Made by a program: the position numbers and the translations under genes | Assembly: GCA_021234155.1 (NCBI GenBank) | Contig: JAJEKV010000205.1 | Location: forward strand, 1,285,501-1,349,500 | Direction of reading: 5' to 3' | Length of the DNA: 64,000 nt | DNA from: Isoetes taiwanensis | Taxonomy: Eukaryota; Streptophyta; Lycopodiopsida; Isoetales; Isoetaceae | Shown here: positions 22,095 to 33,106 of the stretch, one piece after another | Layout: every line of letters starts with the position of its first letter | How positions within the stretch are numbered: position 1 is the stretch's first letter | Notes under the pieces: model-generated | The model's input: the letters and a program-made list of their open reading frames with translations, nothing else | What the model was told of the DNA's origin: nothing | Database searches by the model: none

Positions 22095-23127
22095 TGAAGT
22101 ATCAGAGATTGTTCGTCAAGCTCATGAAGGTCTTGGTGGAGGACATTTCAGTGGTGATACGTGGCCCGCAAGATTCTTCTAGCAGGTTATTTTTGGCCCA
22201 TGCTCTTCAAGGATGCCCACGATCAAGCACGCAATTGTGACGTCTGTCAGCGTATGGGTCGACCCACGGCCCGTGATGCTCTCCTTTAACACCAGTTGCC
22301 ACCCCGTTACCCTTCAGCAAATGGAGAATGGATTTTGTTGGCCCAATGGATGCACCCGTGTGGCACACCCGTGCCCGCTACATACTGGTTCTCACGGTTT
22401 ATGCCACAATGGGCGGAGGTCTGTGCACTTCCTGACAATACTGCTGCCAGTACAGCTAAGGTCCTCTACACGCATGTCATCACGCGTTTTGGCTGTCCCA
22501 CGGAACTTGTTAGTGATCGTGGCATTCATTTTGTAAATCAGACCATCAAGGAATTGATGGATTATTTACACATTCATCACAGGAAAAGCACTCCCTGTTA
22601 TCCACAAGGGAATGGCCTTGCAGAAAGCACAAACAAGACTCTCCTTACCATCTTGAAGAAAATTTGTGATGCTTCTTGCACAGACTGACAGGAAAAACTA
22701 CCTACTGTTCTGTGGGCTTATAATACCAGTTTCAAAATTGCTACCAGGCACACACCATTCAAATTGGTTTATGGGCAGGAGGCCCACATGCCTTTTGAGT
22801 ATGTTCTTCTGTCTCTCCGTTTCCAACTAGCTACGGTGCACGATCCACTTGCTGAGGAAATCATGGCATGACAAGCACATCAAAGCAAAGACATTCGAGG
22901 AAGGAGATTTAGTTCTTCTCTACGATTCCAGATACAAAAACTTTCCGAGGAAATTGAAGTTTCGGTGGCTTGGTCCTTATTAAATTCTTAAAGTGGAGCA
23001 ACCCAGTGTGTTTCAACTTGTTGAATTGGATGGCACTCCATTACCCACTCTGGTTAATGACTTTCGCCTTAAACTTTTTCATACAGACTCAACTGACAAC
23101 AACTCAGACACAAAAACACAAGAGTGA
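22095..23127 (+). pseudogene. pol: integrase of the OTA element
   Basis: The HHCC finger is scrambled over 22,130-22,260 (GGGHFSGDT, then NCDVCQRMGRPTARDALL in another frame). The core keeps TELVSDRGIHFVNQTI with the second catalytic Asp and STPCYPQGNGLAESTNKTL with the Glu. A TGA follows at 22,686, and WAYNTSFKIATRHTPFKLVYG continues. The C-terminal domain (FEEGDLVLLYDSRYKNF) and VNDFRLKLFHTD lead to the pol stop at 23,125. No chromodomain is present, which fits the OTA branch. Confidence 0.85.
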
Positions 23128-23241
23128 GTGGCAACATATTTTATATTATAAAAGCAGCATCAAAAACAAAATTGGGCATTGCCCATACTTAATCGCTACG
23201 AGCTTAGCCCTATGTACAGAATCCTAAGTTAAAAAGCACGG

Positions 23242-23915
23242 CTACTCCGGATTTGGAGCAGCACAGGCGCGCAGGATGAGGTAGAGACACTGCTCTGGGT
23301 CCCAGCGCAGGTGCAGCACCACGTCCTGCGGATTAGTTATTGGGTCGGGATTATCCGCTGCCCCGGCCAGCCACCCGTCCATAGGGATTCCTCGGTTCCG
23401 CAGCTTCCAAAGATCAAAATCCGTCATTTTACAAGTGATCCATTCATTAATATTGGGCATATCCATCGCACAAACTGGTGTTCTCCTTTCGCAACCTTGC
23501 GCGTCTTAGGACGAGATTCCACTTGCAGAGACGGAACTTTGACAGTTTTGATGAATTGCCTTCAATTGAACGGAACAAACCTTTCGCCAATGTATTCCAC
23601 TGTGGTGGAGGCAATTAAACCACAACAGAATCTGAAGCGTTGATCTGATGCGTAGCAACATCTAAGAGCTTGGTAGTTGCTTCTGCTGTAAAAGACGGAG
23701 GGCATCCCCTGACAGTTAGGGCAACATTTTTTGCTTCTACGTCTGCTTCCATACCTCTTCCGAAGCAAAATCCTAGGCTTAACTTCCATCGCTAGTGGAA
23801 TCGCAGGAACTGGAGTAATTTCTAAATGGTACTTCTTTTCCACGAACCAAAATGCCGATAGTGGAATCTGGCCGTTATATAGTCCTACCGTCTGAAGGCT
23901 GTTATCGTGGCCCAA
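23242..23915 (-). CDS. antisense accessory ORF of the OTA element
   Basis: On the strand opposite to gag-pol, directly after pol, two consecutive open frames read as ordinary protein. The first (23,915 to 23,562) has a basic Cys-rich stretch, RSKKCCPNCQGMPSVF and RCCYASDQRFRFCCG, suggestive of a zinc-binding fold. The second (23,466 to 23,242) reads NINEWITCKMTDFDLWKLRN and ends CAAPNPE before a stop. One frame change separates them. Antisense ORFs in this position are known in plant Tat-lineage elements. I cannot name the protein, and part of the signal could be chance openness. Confidence 0.45.
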
Positions 23916-24282
23916 TCACATTGCTGCTGATGTGTCAGCATGCAAGGCACACTCCAATCCAAGATTCTGCTATCCAGCCACAAATCTCGTCATGGTACAA
24001 TCCCTATGCACTGCTATGTCTGCCACCATTTTTAAAGCCGTTCGACTCTCGAGTTGCCACTCTTAATTATTTTTCCTTAATACCACGACCGTCCACCATC
24101 ATTACTCATACCTTCTCATGACGTCCCATGCATCCTACCGTTCACTACAGTTCATCTTCACCCTTCATTCACTCTTAGTTGTGGTTCGGGACTTAACCAA
24201 AATTTTTGCATTCGGGAAGCTTTCTTCATCTTTGCTACCATCTGGCACAACTGACGGTTCAGATTCCACTTTCGATGCTGCA

Positions 24283-24289
24283 TATAAAA
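24283..24289 (+). promoter_or_regulatory. internal TATA box before the sense accessory ORF
   Basis: TATAAAA lies 96 bases before an ATG in excellent plant context (GATCGCCATGGCA, ATG at 24,385). This suggests a separate message for the downstream ORF. No other TATA-like element lies nearby. Confidence 0.5.
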
Positions 24290-24384
24290 CCTCTTCCTGA
24301 AAAGACGTGCGCCCTAAACACAAAGTTTTTTCGCAACTCCATCGTTGTCCGTCTTCTGCCTTCCTACTTTCCTTGTTGATCGCC

Positions 24385-26431
24385 ATGGCAGCCTCTCCCA
24401 AGCTTCCTACACTCCAGGCCACCGCACCGATGGATCCAGTGCTTTTTTAATCTGTCATTTTCTCGATGCCACTATCCGCGACCCTTTGGAAGGTGCAAAT
24501 CGAGGGGCGGGGTTGTTTCAGTTCTCCAAACAAGAATTCTCTGTCCCTAATCCTCCTCAACTCCGGCAGTTCGTTGCTCATCTTGTCAAGACAGATGCAT
24601 GCTATCAAACGGTGGTGGATCAAAATCGTATCAATCTCAATCAGAATCTTTTGGCTCAGTTAATTACCTACAAAAACTCCTTCGTTAAATTGGGTTGCTT
24701 TACAAGATTTTGATGTCACAGTATATGGCCAAACACCATATGCGGCCACCACTCACAAGCTCACCAACATTGCCGAACCCCATGAAGCCTTTGTGAAGTT
24801 TTTGTGGAGAAAGTTCCATGGTTATTCCATCAAGAACACCCACATAAACAAACATTTCTTTCATACTGTCATTGCTGCCATTTACTCTATCAGTTCTGTA
24901 GATTGGTCCCAAATCATGTTACAGCGCCTGCTAATTGAAGTGGATCGTATTAGACAGTCTCCAGATTCTGGCCTTGAATCCGCCATGGGAGCCCATTTAC
25001 AAGCCATCATCAATCACTGCCTTCCAGAGCACAGCCGTTTGATACCCACAAATATTGAAGCCCCTTCTGCGGCCTCCAGTCATCAGCATACTGTCATTCC
25101 TGCTATCCTGGATCTCCAAGAAGAAAGTTCCTGCCCGCGCCCTGAAGCACAACCCTCCCCATGCCCTCAAGAATCCCATCGTCGTCCCTTCTTCCCAGTC
25201 CATACAAGTTGAAAATTCCCGCTCCCACCAAGTCTCTCAAAGCACTACTTCCACCATTCCACAGCCGTCCTTACAGCTTCAACCTCTTGTTCCTCCCCCG
25301 TCAAGACGAGCGTTGTATCAGTACGACGAACAGGATGTTGCTGAATGCATGCTCCGGCTTCAAGACTCGCAGGAGTCCTTCATGAATGGCGTCAAACAGT
25401 ATATGGGTTCCATGGATGCTGTTCACCGTGATCTGCAGGTAGCTACCACACAAGTTCAGACTTTTGAAGAAAGCCTTCAGAACAAACACGCTGCTTTGCT
25501 TCAGACCCGTGAGGCTCTCAAGGCTGAACAAGACACACGCGCCACGTTAGAAGACCAGCAAGTTCAACTCCAAGCCAATATTCAAAAACTTCTGGCCCAG
25601 CTCAAAGAGAAAGACAAAATTCTGATTGATAGTAAGAATCTGTACACAGGATTGCAAGTGATTACACCCGTCAGCTTCATCTTGTTGCTCAAGGAGAGCC
25701 GGCATCTCTGCTTTAGAAAGCCAACTTGCAGTAGTTTAGACACAGATCACAACCCTGCAAGCTCAGCAAACAGACATCCAGAAACAGAAGTTGATAGATG
25801 ACACAGAAATCGTCAGTCTTCAATTACATCCCTCTTGCTGAGAAGCATAACAGAATTCATGACATGGAACATCAGCTGCAGCAAGCTGTTCAGTCTGTTG
25901 AAGAAGCTTAGAGTCAGCATGAGACATATCTTCAGTTAGCTCTCACTATTCCACGTGATTTCTCAACATCCACCAGCTATCTGGACTATGTTGTCTCACG
26001 CCGCCATCTTTTCCTGCTTAAGTGAAGCCAATGGCAAAATTAATGAGCCCCTCACCACCAATGATCTTCTTACTATTTGGCTTGATCTATCCATTGAAGA
26101 CAAAGGTCTCTTTTGCACCCTCTTGGTACATGGCCTTCTCACTTGTGATGATCAAGAATTCTTTATTTTTCGCCTGGTTCAACCCATGGCATATGTAATT
26201 CATGATTTCTATTTGGCAGACACTCTGGATAAGTTTGATGAAGGGCAAAGCCGCGCTTTCCATGGCAATGAAAATGCTAAATGGCTTTTGATGTCTGAGA
26301 ATAAATACCTACAGGATCAGACATGGGCCAATGCCTTCAAGGATGAGTATATGCCCGAGCTTGCTCATCACCTCCCTCTTTGGATTTTCAGGAAAAATTT
26401 GAATGAAGATATGGGGATTCAGTTTGCCTAG
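24385..26431 (+). pseudogene. long sense accessory ORF between pol and 3' LTR (coiled coil)
   Basis: About 680 codons in env position, read with several frame changes. The start MAASPKLPTLQATAPMDPV runs into a T-run frameshift at about 24,440. Next come HFLDATIRDPLEGANRGAG, QLRQFVAHLVKTDACYQ and, from 24,720, VYGQTPYAATTHKLTNIAEP and HEAFVKFLWRKFHGYSIKN. A Pro/Ser-rich linker precedes a clear coiled coil at about 25,330-25,640 (AECMLRLQDSQESFMNGV, LKAEQDTRATLEDQQVQLQ). The last part, 25,955-26,431, is one open frame (LTIWLDLSIEDKGLFCTLL, LPLWIFRKNLNEDMGIQFA). No signal peptide or convincing membrane anchor is seen, so it is not a typical envelope protein. Family unknown. Confidence 0.6.
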
Positions 26432-26704
26432 ATCTATTTACAGTATCTTGGTGGATTCAACACTCTTCGTGTATATCTAGAAAGCCAGCCCATTCCCACC
26501 GAATAAGTTCCTCCTCCTGTGCACACTTTGCTCAGATTTTAGATGTTGATCTCCTCAAGGACTTCCATGATCAGGCACAGAAGCCCATGATGCAGTCTCC
26601 TCCTGAAAATCAATTGTATGCATCCTTGGGGCCCACGTCGTCAGTATCTCACATCCGATTGGCGTTTCCCATTTTGGACCACGGTTCTGGCTGGTCACGC
26701 AGAT

Positions 26705-26788
26705 TGGACTCCCGCTCACATCCTCTTTGATTCGAGGGTCCTCATAGAGGGCTATCTTGCAGGAGATCCCGAACCCAGACGCTAAACA
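26705..26788 (+). repeat. truncated 3' LTR of the OTA element
   Basis: Only the right end remains: GGGTCCTCATAGAGGG, CTTGCAGGAGATCCCGAAC and the terminal CTAAACA match the end of the 5' LTR. About 470 bp of the LTR, and any polypurine tract, are missing. Confidence 0.8.
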
Positions 26789-26793
26789 CAGGG
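26789..26793. other. target-site duplication, right copy (CAGGG)
   Basis: Matches 15,742-15,746. The pre-insertion sequence would have run from CTACCCAGGG into TTTGCCCAGG. Confidence 0.88.
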
Positions 26794-26950
26794 TTTGCCC
26801 AGGATTTACAGGAAGATAATGCCCCATATAATCCTATAGGTATTGCACGTGAATAAATGCATTTGCTGTTATATCTGTACCAAAAACAATGGCCACATTA
26901 ATCATTCGCATTTTATGATCCTTATCAAGTATGATTTAAGGTCAAAGGCA

Positions 26951-27250
26951 TTACCTAAAATACCAACAACCCATTTTGAGCTGGACTGATTGACTGATAG
27001 AATCCTTGCCATGCAACCATGCCATCTCCCGGTCTATCAAGAACGTTCGCATAATGAGATCTTCCAACAGCCACCAAAGTTTTTGTTCTGCTTCACAAAG
27101 AGCTATATCCAGAAGTTGCAGAATCTCTTGAGGAAACTCTACCATTTTCACGTAAATAGTCTGCCAGGGCGCTTAAGTTAAGTCTTGATGCTTCTCGTTG
27201 GGGGGCTCAATTGATGTTAGCCTGACAATAGGAAAATGCCTCCATTGGGA
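26951..27250 (-). pseudogene. ARGONAUTE-like gene fragment (L1 linker region), frameshifted
   Basis: ARGONAUTE proteins bind small RNAs and guide silencing. On the minus strand this exon reads ASRLNLSALADYLRENG, then FPQEILQLLDIALCE, then VGRSHYANVLDRPGDGMVAW and WQGFYQSISPAQNGLL. These correspond in order to the plant AGO1-type blocks around PQEALQVLDIVLRE, GRSFY and LESWRGFYQSIRPTQMGL, just before the PAZ domain. Two frame changes are needed and the 3' border reads TAG|GTAATG where the family continues with a Leu-Asn-Ile-Asp block. The next exons would lie across the OTA insertion. A pseudogene is the simplest reading; sequencing indels are the alternative. Confidence 0.72.
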
Positions 27251-27732
27251 CAACCTGGTTTGAATATGAGGAGAAGGAGTTGAATCACTTAAAATTTCAA
27301 TCGTCACTACAATGTGAAGTCTTGTAAATAAAATAGAGAAGTAGTTGCTAGGCACCATTCTAGATATGAAAGGTCAGCTCAGTGCACTGGATATAGTGAG
27401 CAAGTTTGATATTGAAATTTAATAGGCCTAAGATAACAAAAAAATGTAAATAATATAATGACACAACTATTGAAAATGGAGTGACATGAACCTTAAGAAT
27501 ATGGACAACCTCATACGAAAGTTACCAAAGCCAACCTCATATAATAGTTGTAGCTTGAAAATGTCTTCGTGTGTTCAAAGAAGAACATGAAATAGAGGAA
27601 CATGCATAATCTGTCAAATCGTTCAACTTGCAGTAAATCATGCAAGTTAATTACTCAACTGACTAAAAGTAGCTTCATTTTTGAACTACAATGAACTAGA
27701 CACCCCAACAAAAAGAGGATATTGCTAATCAA
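27251..27732. other. AT-rich stretch, probably intron
   Basis: No further ARGONAUTE blocks are recognisable here and no repeat pair was found. Confidence 0.4.
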
Positions 27733-27747
27733 AATCAGCAAAATATT

Positions 27748-28034
27748 TTCAGCAGCCTGCAGCCTCTCTGATTCCTCGACTCAGGTACAAGCTATTTCAA
27801 AGCTTTCTGGTGTTCCCGGGATTAGTAGAGCAGAAGTTTGCCATTTGGCGGGACTTCTTGGGTGTTGTAGATGGTGATGGTCAGTTTGTACAGCAGTAGA
27901 GTTGCAGTTTTTCTGTGAGTTTGTTGTGGAGTGTTGACGTATCGCTGTCTCTTTGGGGCAGTTCTCCTTCCTCCTCACTTGCTTTGTAACATTACCATTC
28001 TTTTAATATATTGATGACACAGTAAAAAAAAAAG
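27748..28034 (+). mobile_element. 5'-truncated LINE or retrocopy with poly(A) tail
   Basis: AATCAGCAAAATATT stands at 27,733-27,747 and again at 28,035-28,049, a 15-bp target duplication. The insert ends TTTTAATATATTGATGACACA followed by a short poly(A) run, as expected of target-primed reverse transcription. The body has no long open frame; the end resembles L1-type 3' UTRs. Confidence 0.82.
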
Positions 28035-28049
28035 AATCAGCAAAATATT

Positions 28050-29672
28050 CATTACATCTCATTTGCACACCTGATATCAGACCTTCTTTGCGTGACCATG
28101 GTGGTCCCAATAAGATATATTGATTCCATTAAGATATACTATTATAGAGGAGCCCAGTTAGAATCGATGCACCAAAATAATTTTTAAGGAAATGCACTGT
28201 TCTAGGCAAAACAAAAAATCAACGCACTTGATGATAAATGTACAAAATGACATCTCCTCCAAGCCATCTTAAAAACATGCATTTACTAACTGGTATACAT
28301 CAAGATATAGAATAGAAGCTCTGGATAATCAATCAATTGGTACATTTGCATGGATTCAGCATCCTCAAGACAGACGTCCTCCATGCCGACTCTAGCAAAA
28401 ATTTCACTTTGAATCCTTTGGCAGATCGGGTATTATCTGAATGCCCACTGGTAGTTCTGTCACTCCCATTCCCTTGCCCTGCCACCATCGTCTACAGAGC
28501 TAGAAATCATGAGAGCATGGCCATTCCATTTCGATGAATAAATATCACAATGATAAAAGATGAAGCTCGAGATTCCATGTCAAAAATAGTGATTCTTAGA
28601 TGCGTCAATCTCCCAGAACATGAAAGCAAATGTGAAGAGCTCATCTTGTCGATCTCCATAGTCATGGAAAGACACAATAAAAGCAAATGGTTGAACAAAA
28701 TTCAAAATCTGAAAAGACACACACGACCAAAAAAATTCCCACAGGGGAAGAGGGAACGCCGCATGCATCTGCACATGTAGCATTCAGGACACGGTTCTCA
28801 ACCCCATCCCATTTGAATAAGAAAGATACAAATTGGTCTAAGACTTAGTCATTCATTTGTTGCAAGTTTTACTTGACAAATGCAATTGGATAACAGTCTT
28901 TGTTTTAACTTAATCAATGGAATTGCTCTAAAGGACATAGTAACACACATGTTTCATGTTAAAAATTGTCCTCTGTAATCAGTTTAAAATTGGTTTCTAA
29001 CTTTTTCGCAAGTGTATTCACTGCAGAGTTATTCAAGGTCATTTAACTTAGGCTTCCTTTATTAACCTTATATCTTTGTCAAAGATAGTCACTTTGAATC
29101 ATGCAAAAACAACAAAAGTTCTATGTGTAGAGGACATAAACTTTAAGTTTAAGAAAGTCTAAAAGCCTTTTATTTCAAATTAACATTTTGCAAGGCAAAG
29201 AACACGTGTGTACTTATTTAGTTCATAGGAATTTCCAATTCTCCCCACATTACATTAACCTTTAGTTTATTCAAATTGCAAGTTCCATGCAACTTATTTG
29301 TAATGAACTTGGTTTCTTCATATCAACAGAATTGCTATATGTATGTATGTTAGGAAATAGAGAACAGTAAATGTTTCAACCCGTTTCGAATGTTATTATT
29401 AATGAAACAAAAACAAAGAACTCTATACTTATATTACTAAAAGCTGATGAATGCAGACATTTCACATGTTGAACATGCAACTTGAATATTAGAAAAAATA
29501 GGGAAAAAGGTATCTTGGTAATGCCATTCCTTTGGCCCATCTTTAACCGACCTGGATTGTTATAGTTAAAAGGAAAAGCAGCCTTTGATTGCTGGGAATC
29601 CGACCCATGTTCTCAATTTTGTTGGAGATATACACAAATTGCTTGAAATAGATCGTCATTGGAAAGCAGAGC
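28050..29672. other. AT-rich stretch without recognised gene
   Basis: Open frames here are short and lack family motifs. I saw no repeat with a partner elsewhere in the window. Confidence 0.4.
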
Positions 29673-29950
29673 TGTTATAGAGAAGTATAAGCTAATCCGA
29701 GAGCCTGCATGCATTTAATTCAAAAATCCTATTATTTTTCCATCCACCAACCACTAGTGTTACATGAACTTCTCTTATTGATACGATCAAGTAAGAAGTT
29801 AGAGAATGCAATACAAAGTAAGGCTAGGCTCTTGAACAAACATAGAAAGATGTAAAATTAGATGTGCAGGTTTCAATCCCTATGCACTTTTTTGGGCATA
29901 ACTCTTAGATCGTAAGGAATCTATGGAAAATAAGCCCAATATGAAAACTA
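29673..29950 (-). repeat. LTR-like block, left copy
   Basis: Starts TGTTATAG and shares with the right block GTGTTACATGAACTTCT, GAAGTTAGAGAA and GCTAGGCTCTTGA. Its first part is about 80 bp shorter than in the right block. Confidence 0.55.
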
Positions 29951-30419
29951 TACTTTTAAAACTTTCGAGCAAGATAAAAATCATCCAATTCTAAGGTTTA
30001 GATGCAGAGATATCACACTCTTTACTCCTCTGAAGGAGTAAACCTTGTGTCCTTGAACCAATAACCATCTTTAACCATCTTCCAAGTAATCTAGCCTCCT
30101 TCGTCCTTCGGGACCAACAAAGGGTAGTACATGAATATTCATCTGTTGTCCATAGACTCCTCCTTTCGGCCTGATCTTAAGTCCCGACTCACACTCCGTG
30201 GACGAACCTTGCAGAGGAATTCTTGAATTTTTGGAGCATTGACGTCCTTCTATTCACAAGTAACAACCATTTTTGTCCTTTTTTGCTTTTAAATAAAGGT
30301 CAAAGTTTATCTCTAACTTTACCTTTAATAATAGTAAGGTTTAGATATAGTTGATGGCTTTCTCATTTGATCATATCCAATAAAGACCTCGAGCATCATA
30401 TATCATTTTCTTCCCTTCT

Positions 30420-30810
30420 CAAGGTTGATCGTCCTTGATCATTTGCCTTGAGGGAATAACTTCTTTAAAGACTGATCGAACTCGATCATCTATCTTAAAG
30501 ATTTTCTCAAAGTCTGGTCGAACTCGATCATCTGTCTTATAAAGTAATAACCTTTTGGAAAAGCTGGTATCTACTTTGGAAAATTTTCTACCTCTTCTCT
30601 AAGGCTAATAATCTTACCATTTATCCTTGAGAGGTTTGTAGCATGTCTTTTCGCTAAAGCTGGTATTCTTATCATTTACCTTTGGGAGACTTTTCTATCT
30701 CTTTTCTAAGGTTGGTAAACCTACCATCTATCCTTGAGAGACATTTCTTTTACATGTCTCTTCTTTTAGGCTGGTAATCTTACCATCTATCCTTGAGAGA
30801 CATATCTAAA
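30420..30810. repeat. degenerate tandem repeats
   Basis: The phrase CTTACCATCTATCCTTGAGAG or a close variant occurs four times between 30,610 and 30,800 at roughly 55-bp spacing. Just before it TCGAACTCGATCATCTRTCTTA occurs twice (about 30,477 and 30,518). Confidence 0.75.
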
Positions 30811-31321
30811 GATATACTTAAGATTTGACTATTGCAGTGCAGTCACAATAACCTTCTATCATCTTTACATAAGAGCAAGCATTTGAATGAAAAAGAAAAC
30901 ACATACATTAACTAAGTCCAATTCAAATTATTCACATGTTGTCAATCTTGCATACATAATCCAGCTGTTATGGATACTCCATCTTATAAATTGTAAACAC
31001 TTAAAACATTAAGTTTCTTCATCCCTCTATAAAGATAATGTTTCCCAAAAAAATTTCTTGCATGACAATCTTCATGTAAATTCAATGATCAACACTAGAT
31101 CTAGCAAACTCAACCAAATAACTATGGCTCCTTTTGTTTGTTAACTTATACTACATCTAGCATAAATCCTTCCCAAATGACCGTATAGACAAGGTTCTAA
31201 GATTTTCAAGTGAATTATTTGAGGCAGTAATAGCTTACCATTCACCTCTATTTCAACCTAAGAGGATTCAAATAACATACAAATATTTCCAAGGCCTAAT
31301 ACTTATGAGCAAATATGTAGC

Positions 31322-31470
31322 ATAATAACAGGGGGTTTTCTTTGTGTTTTTGTATGCTTTTCACTAAGGTTTTCCTATGATTTCGTGATGTATTCAAATG
31401 GATGTACTAATGCGTACATCTAGAGTGCACCAGTTCTGAGCCATTGATTTTAGCCTTTTTTTTTCAATGG
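31322..31470. repeat. dispersed repeat family R3, copy 1
   Basis: About 145 bp related to 36,425-36,570 in the same orientation: ATAACAGGGGGTTT, CTAAGGTTTTCCTATGATTT and CTAGAGTGCACC are shared. Unidentified. Confidence 0.75.
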
Positions 31471-31989
31471 TCAACAACCAATGGCTCACAACAAAAGCCC
31501 TTTTTTTGTGCGTGTGGTGCATAATGGGCACATGAAGGGCCATTGATAAAACATCATTTTTTCGGCCGGGTTTGGTAGGCTTTCACATCCTACCAGCTGA
31601 TTAATACAGGATTGCGCTATTGGATATTGTTTTATGGCTCATTTCGAATGAAGCTTGCAAAAAATTACCATGCATTTATAGATTTTGAGGCAGTTATTAA
31701 GCAAATTCCAAGGCTTCTAGATCCTTGTGCTAACAAGCAGAAAAGTTTCCCACTTTGGTTTCTCACCACAAGAATCTATGGAGGCCAAAGGCTGCTGTTA
31801 AATTCCAGTTGAAAAATGTTTGTATATGGGTGTTGCAAACTTTATGACTTTCAGAATAATGGGATCAATTTGCTCTATCTTTATGGTAACTTTTAGTTAT
31901 GTTCTATTTGTTTTATTGTGATCAAATTTAAAAGCTACAGGTGATGAAAGCCTCAAATGAATTCTAGTTTTTTTCTGGTTTGAATTTAA

Positions 31990-32450
31990 AAATTTTTGTC
32001 ACACCGGGGGAGGATGTCCCTAAGGCCCCGAAGGGGCCAAAAATTTTTTTTTGCAACACAAACCATTAACATCCAACATATAAAAATTAAATCCTCCAAC
32101 ACATAACAACCAACACATAACAACCATTGACATTAACAACCAACACATAACTACCATTGACATTAATTAACACAACCATTGGGTCCAACACATTTAAATT
32201 AAAACCCCTTAAACCCCCTTTGGTTTGGGTGCATATTCACACGGGGGGTGACTCCGGGCAAGGAGAGCTCTCATAATTGTATTTTGCACGTATGAAATCA
32301 ACACCATATAGTATTTTGCGAATCTTGTTATACAGTATAGCAAATTTTGTACTTGCATACCCCACAAACGAGGAACTTTACGTACGGTGTAGATTAAGGA
32401 ATAAGGGGTGAATAACCTAGTGTTATCTTTCACAACATTTTCCCTTAATA
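31990..32450. repeat. dispersed repeat family R4, copy 1
   Basis: Related to 38,500-38,905: both have AACCCCCTTTGGTTTGGGTG, ATATTCACACGGGGGGT and CATACCCCACAAACGAGGA. This copy contains an extra minisatellite of CAACACATAACAACCATTGA units (about 32,095-32,180) and lacks a clear right inverted repeat. Confidence 0.75.
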
Positions 32451-32607
32451 GACTTAAAGCTCAATAACTATCAAACAAGGAACTTTTGGGCAAGGCTTCT
32501 AGCACAAGGGATTGGATACGACACCCAGCAGCATTCAACAGGTCACCGCTTCATTCTAAGATCACATCATCATCACTCCAGAGCAGCATTGGAAAAGCAG
32601 CGGCTTA

Positions 32608-32886
32608 TTGTGGAAAAATCTGAAGGGACAGGATAGGGAACGCCATGATAGTTTGCTTCCTTTTATAGGTAGGTACTACACCCATTATGAGCTTCCCGTG
32701 GGGACTTGTGACAAAGCAGCAGCCACAGAAACGTTAAAGCTTCAGGAATTCAAGTTGCCAGAGCCTGAAAAAGTAAAGGCAGCAGCAGAAGAGATGTTCG
32801 ATTCTGCGAAACAGCGGTCAGATATGTTTCAATCATCACAACAGGATAGATGTTCAACATCGAATAGATTTAGGCTTCACATGTAA
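32608..32886 (+). CDS. short ORF, unidentified
   Basis: Ninety-two codons reading RYYTHYELPVGTCDKAAAT and KLPEPEKVKAAAEEMFDSAK, which looks like real protein rather than random sequence. No family recognised, no splice context established. It lies inside the proposed LTR element, on the opposite strand, so it may be a captured fragment. Confidence 0.3.
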   Translation: MWKNLKGQDRERHDSLLPFIGRYYTHYELPVGTCDKAAATETLKLQEFKLPEPEKVKAAAEEMFDSAKQRSDMFQSSQQDRCSTSNRFRLHM

Positions 32887-33092
32887 TCTTAAGTAGACTT
32901 CTCTAAAACTAGATCTTTACTGCGAATATGCAATACTTTTAGTTTTTATCTTTCTTTACTCAAGTCAAAATTTTGAACTTCTATAAGGACAGATTCCAAA
33001 TGAATTGAAACTTCAGATGCGGAAATTCTATTTCACTAATCTAGAACTAAGATCTGGAACCATGGCCCACAAGCTTTAGAGAAGGAAAAGCA

Positions 33093-33104
33093 GCTCTGAT
33101 ACCA
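33093..33104 (-). other. primer-binding site (initiator Met tRNA type)
   Basis: On the minus strand TGGTATCAGAGC lies 2 bases from the LTR end ...TAACA, the standard arrangement for plant LTR elements primed by initiator tRNA-Met. Confidence 0.75.
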
Positions 33105-33106
33105 CT

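Larger units (their letters stand above)
15747..26788 (+). mobile_element. Ty3/gypsy element of Athila/Tat (OTA) type with accessory ORFs
   Basis: Bounded by CAGGG duplications and TGTTAG...CTAAACA ends. Order: 5' LTR, primer-binding site of the TGGCGCCG...GCCGGG type, gag, two CCHC knuckles, protease, a hairpin-rich insertion, RT, RNase H, integrase without chromodomain, antisense ORF, internal TATA box, long sense ORF, truncated 3' LTR. The integrase block RKSTPCYPQGNGLAEST is typical of the Athila/Tat lineage. Many stops and frameshifts, and loss of most of the 3' LTR, show that it is inactive. It sits between ARGONAUTE-like exons on the opposite strand. Confidence 0.9.

Noticed and set aside
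28550-28783. ORFs on both strands near 28.6 kb
   Set aside because: Short, overlapping on opposite strands, without splice context or family motifs.
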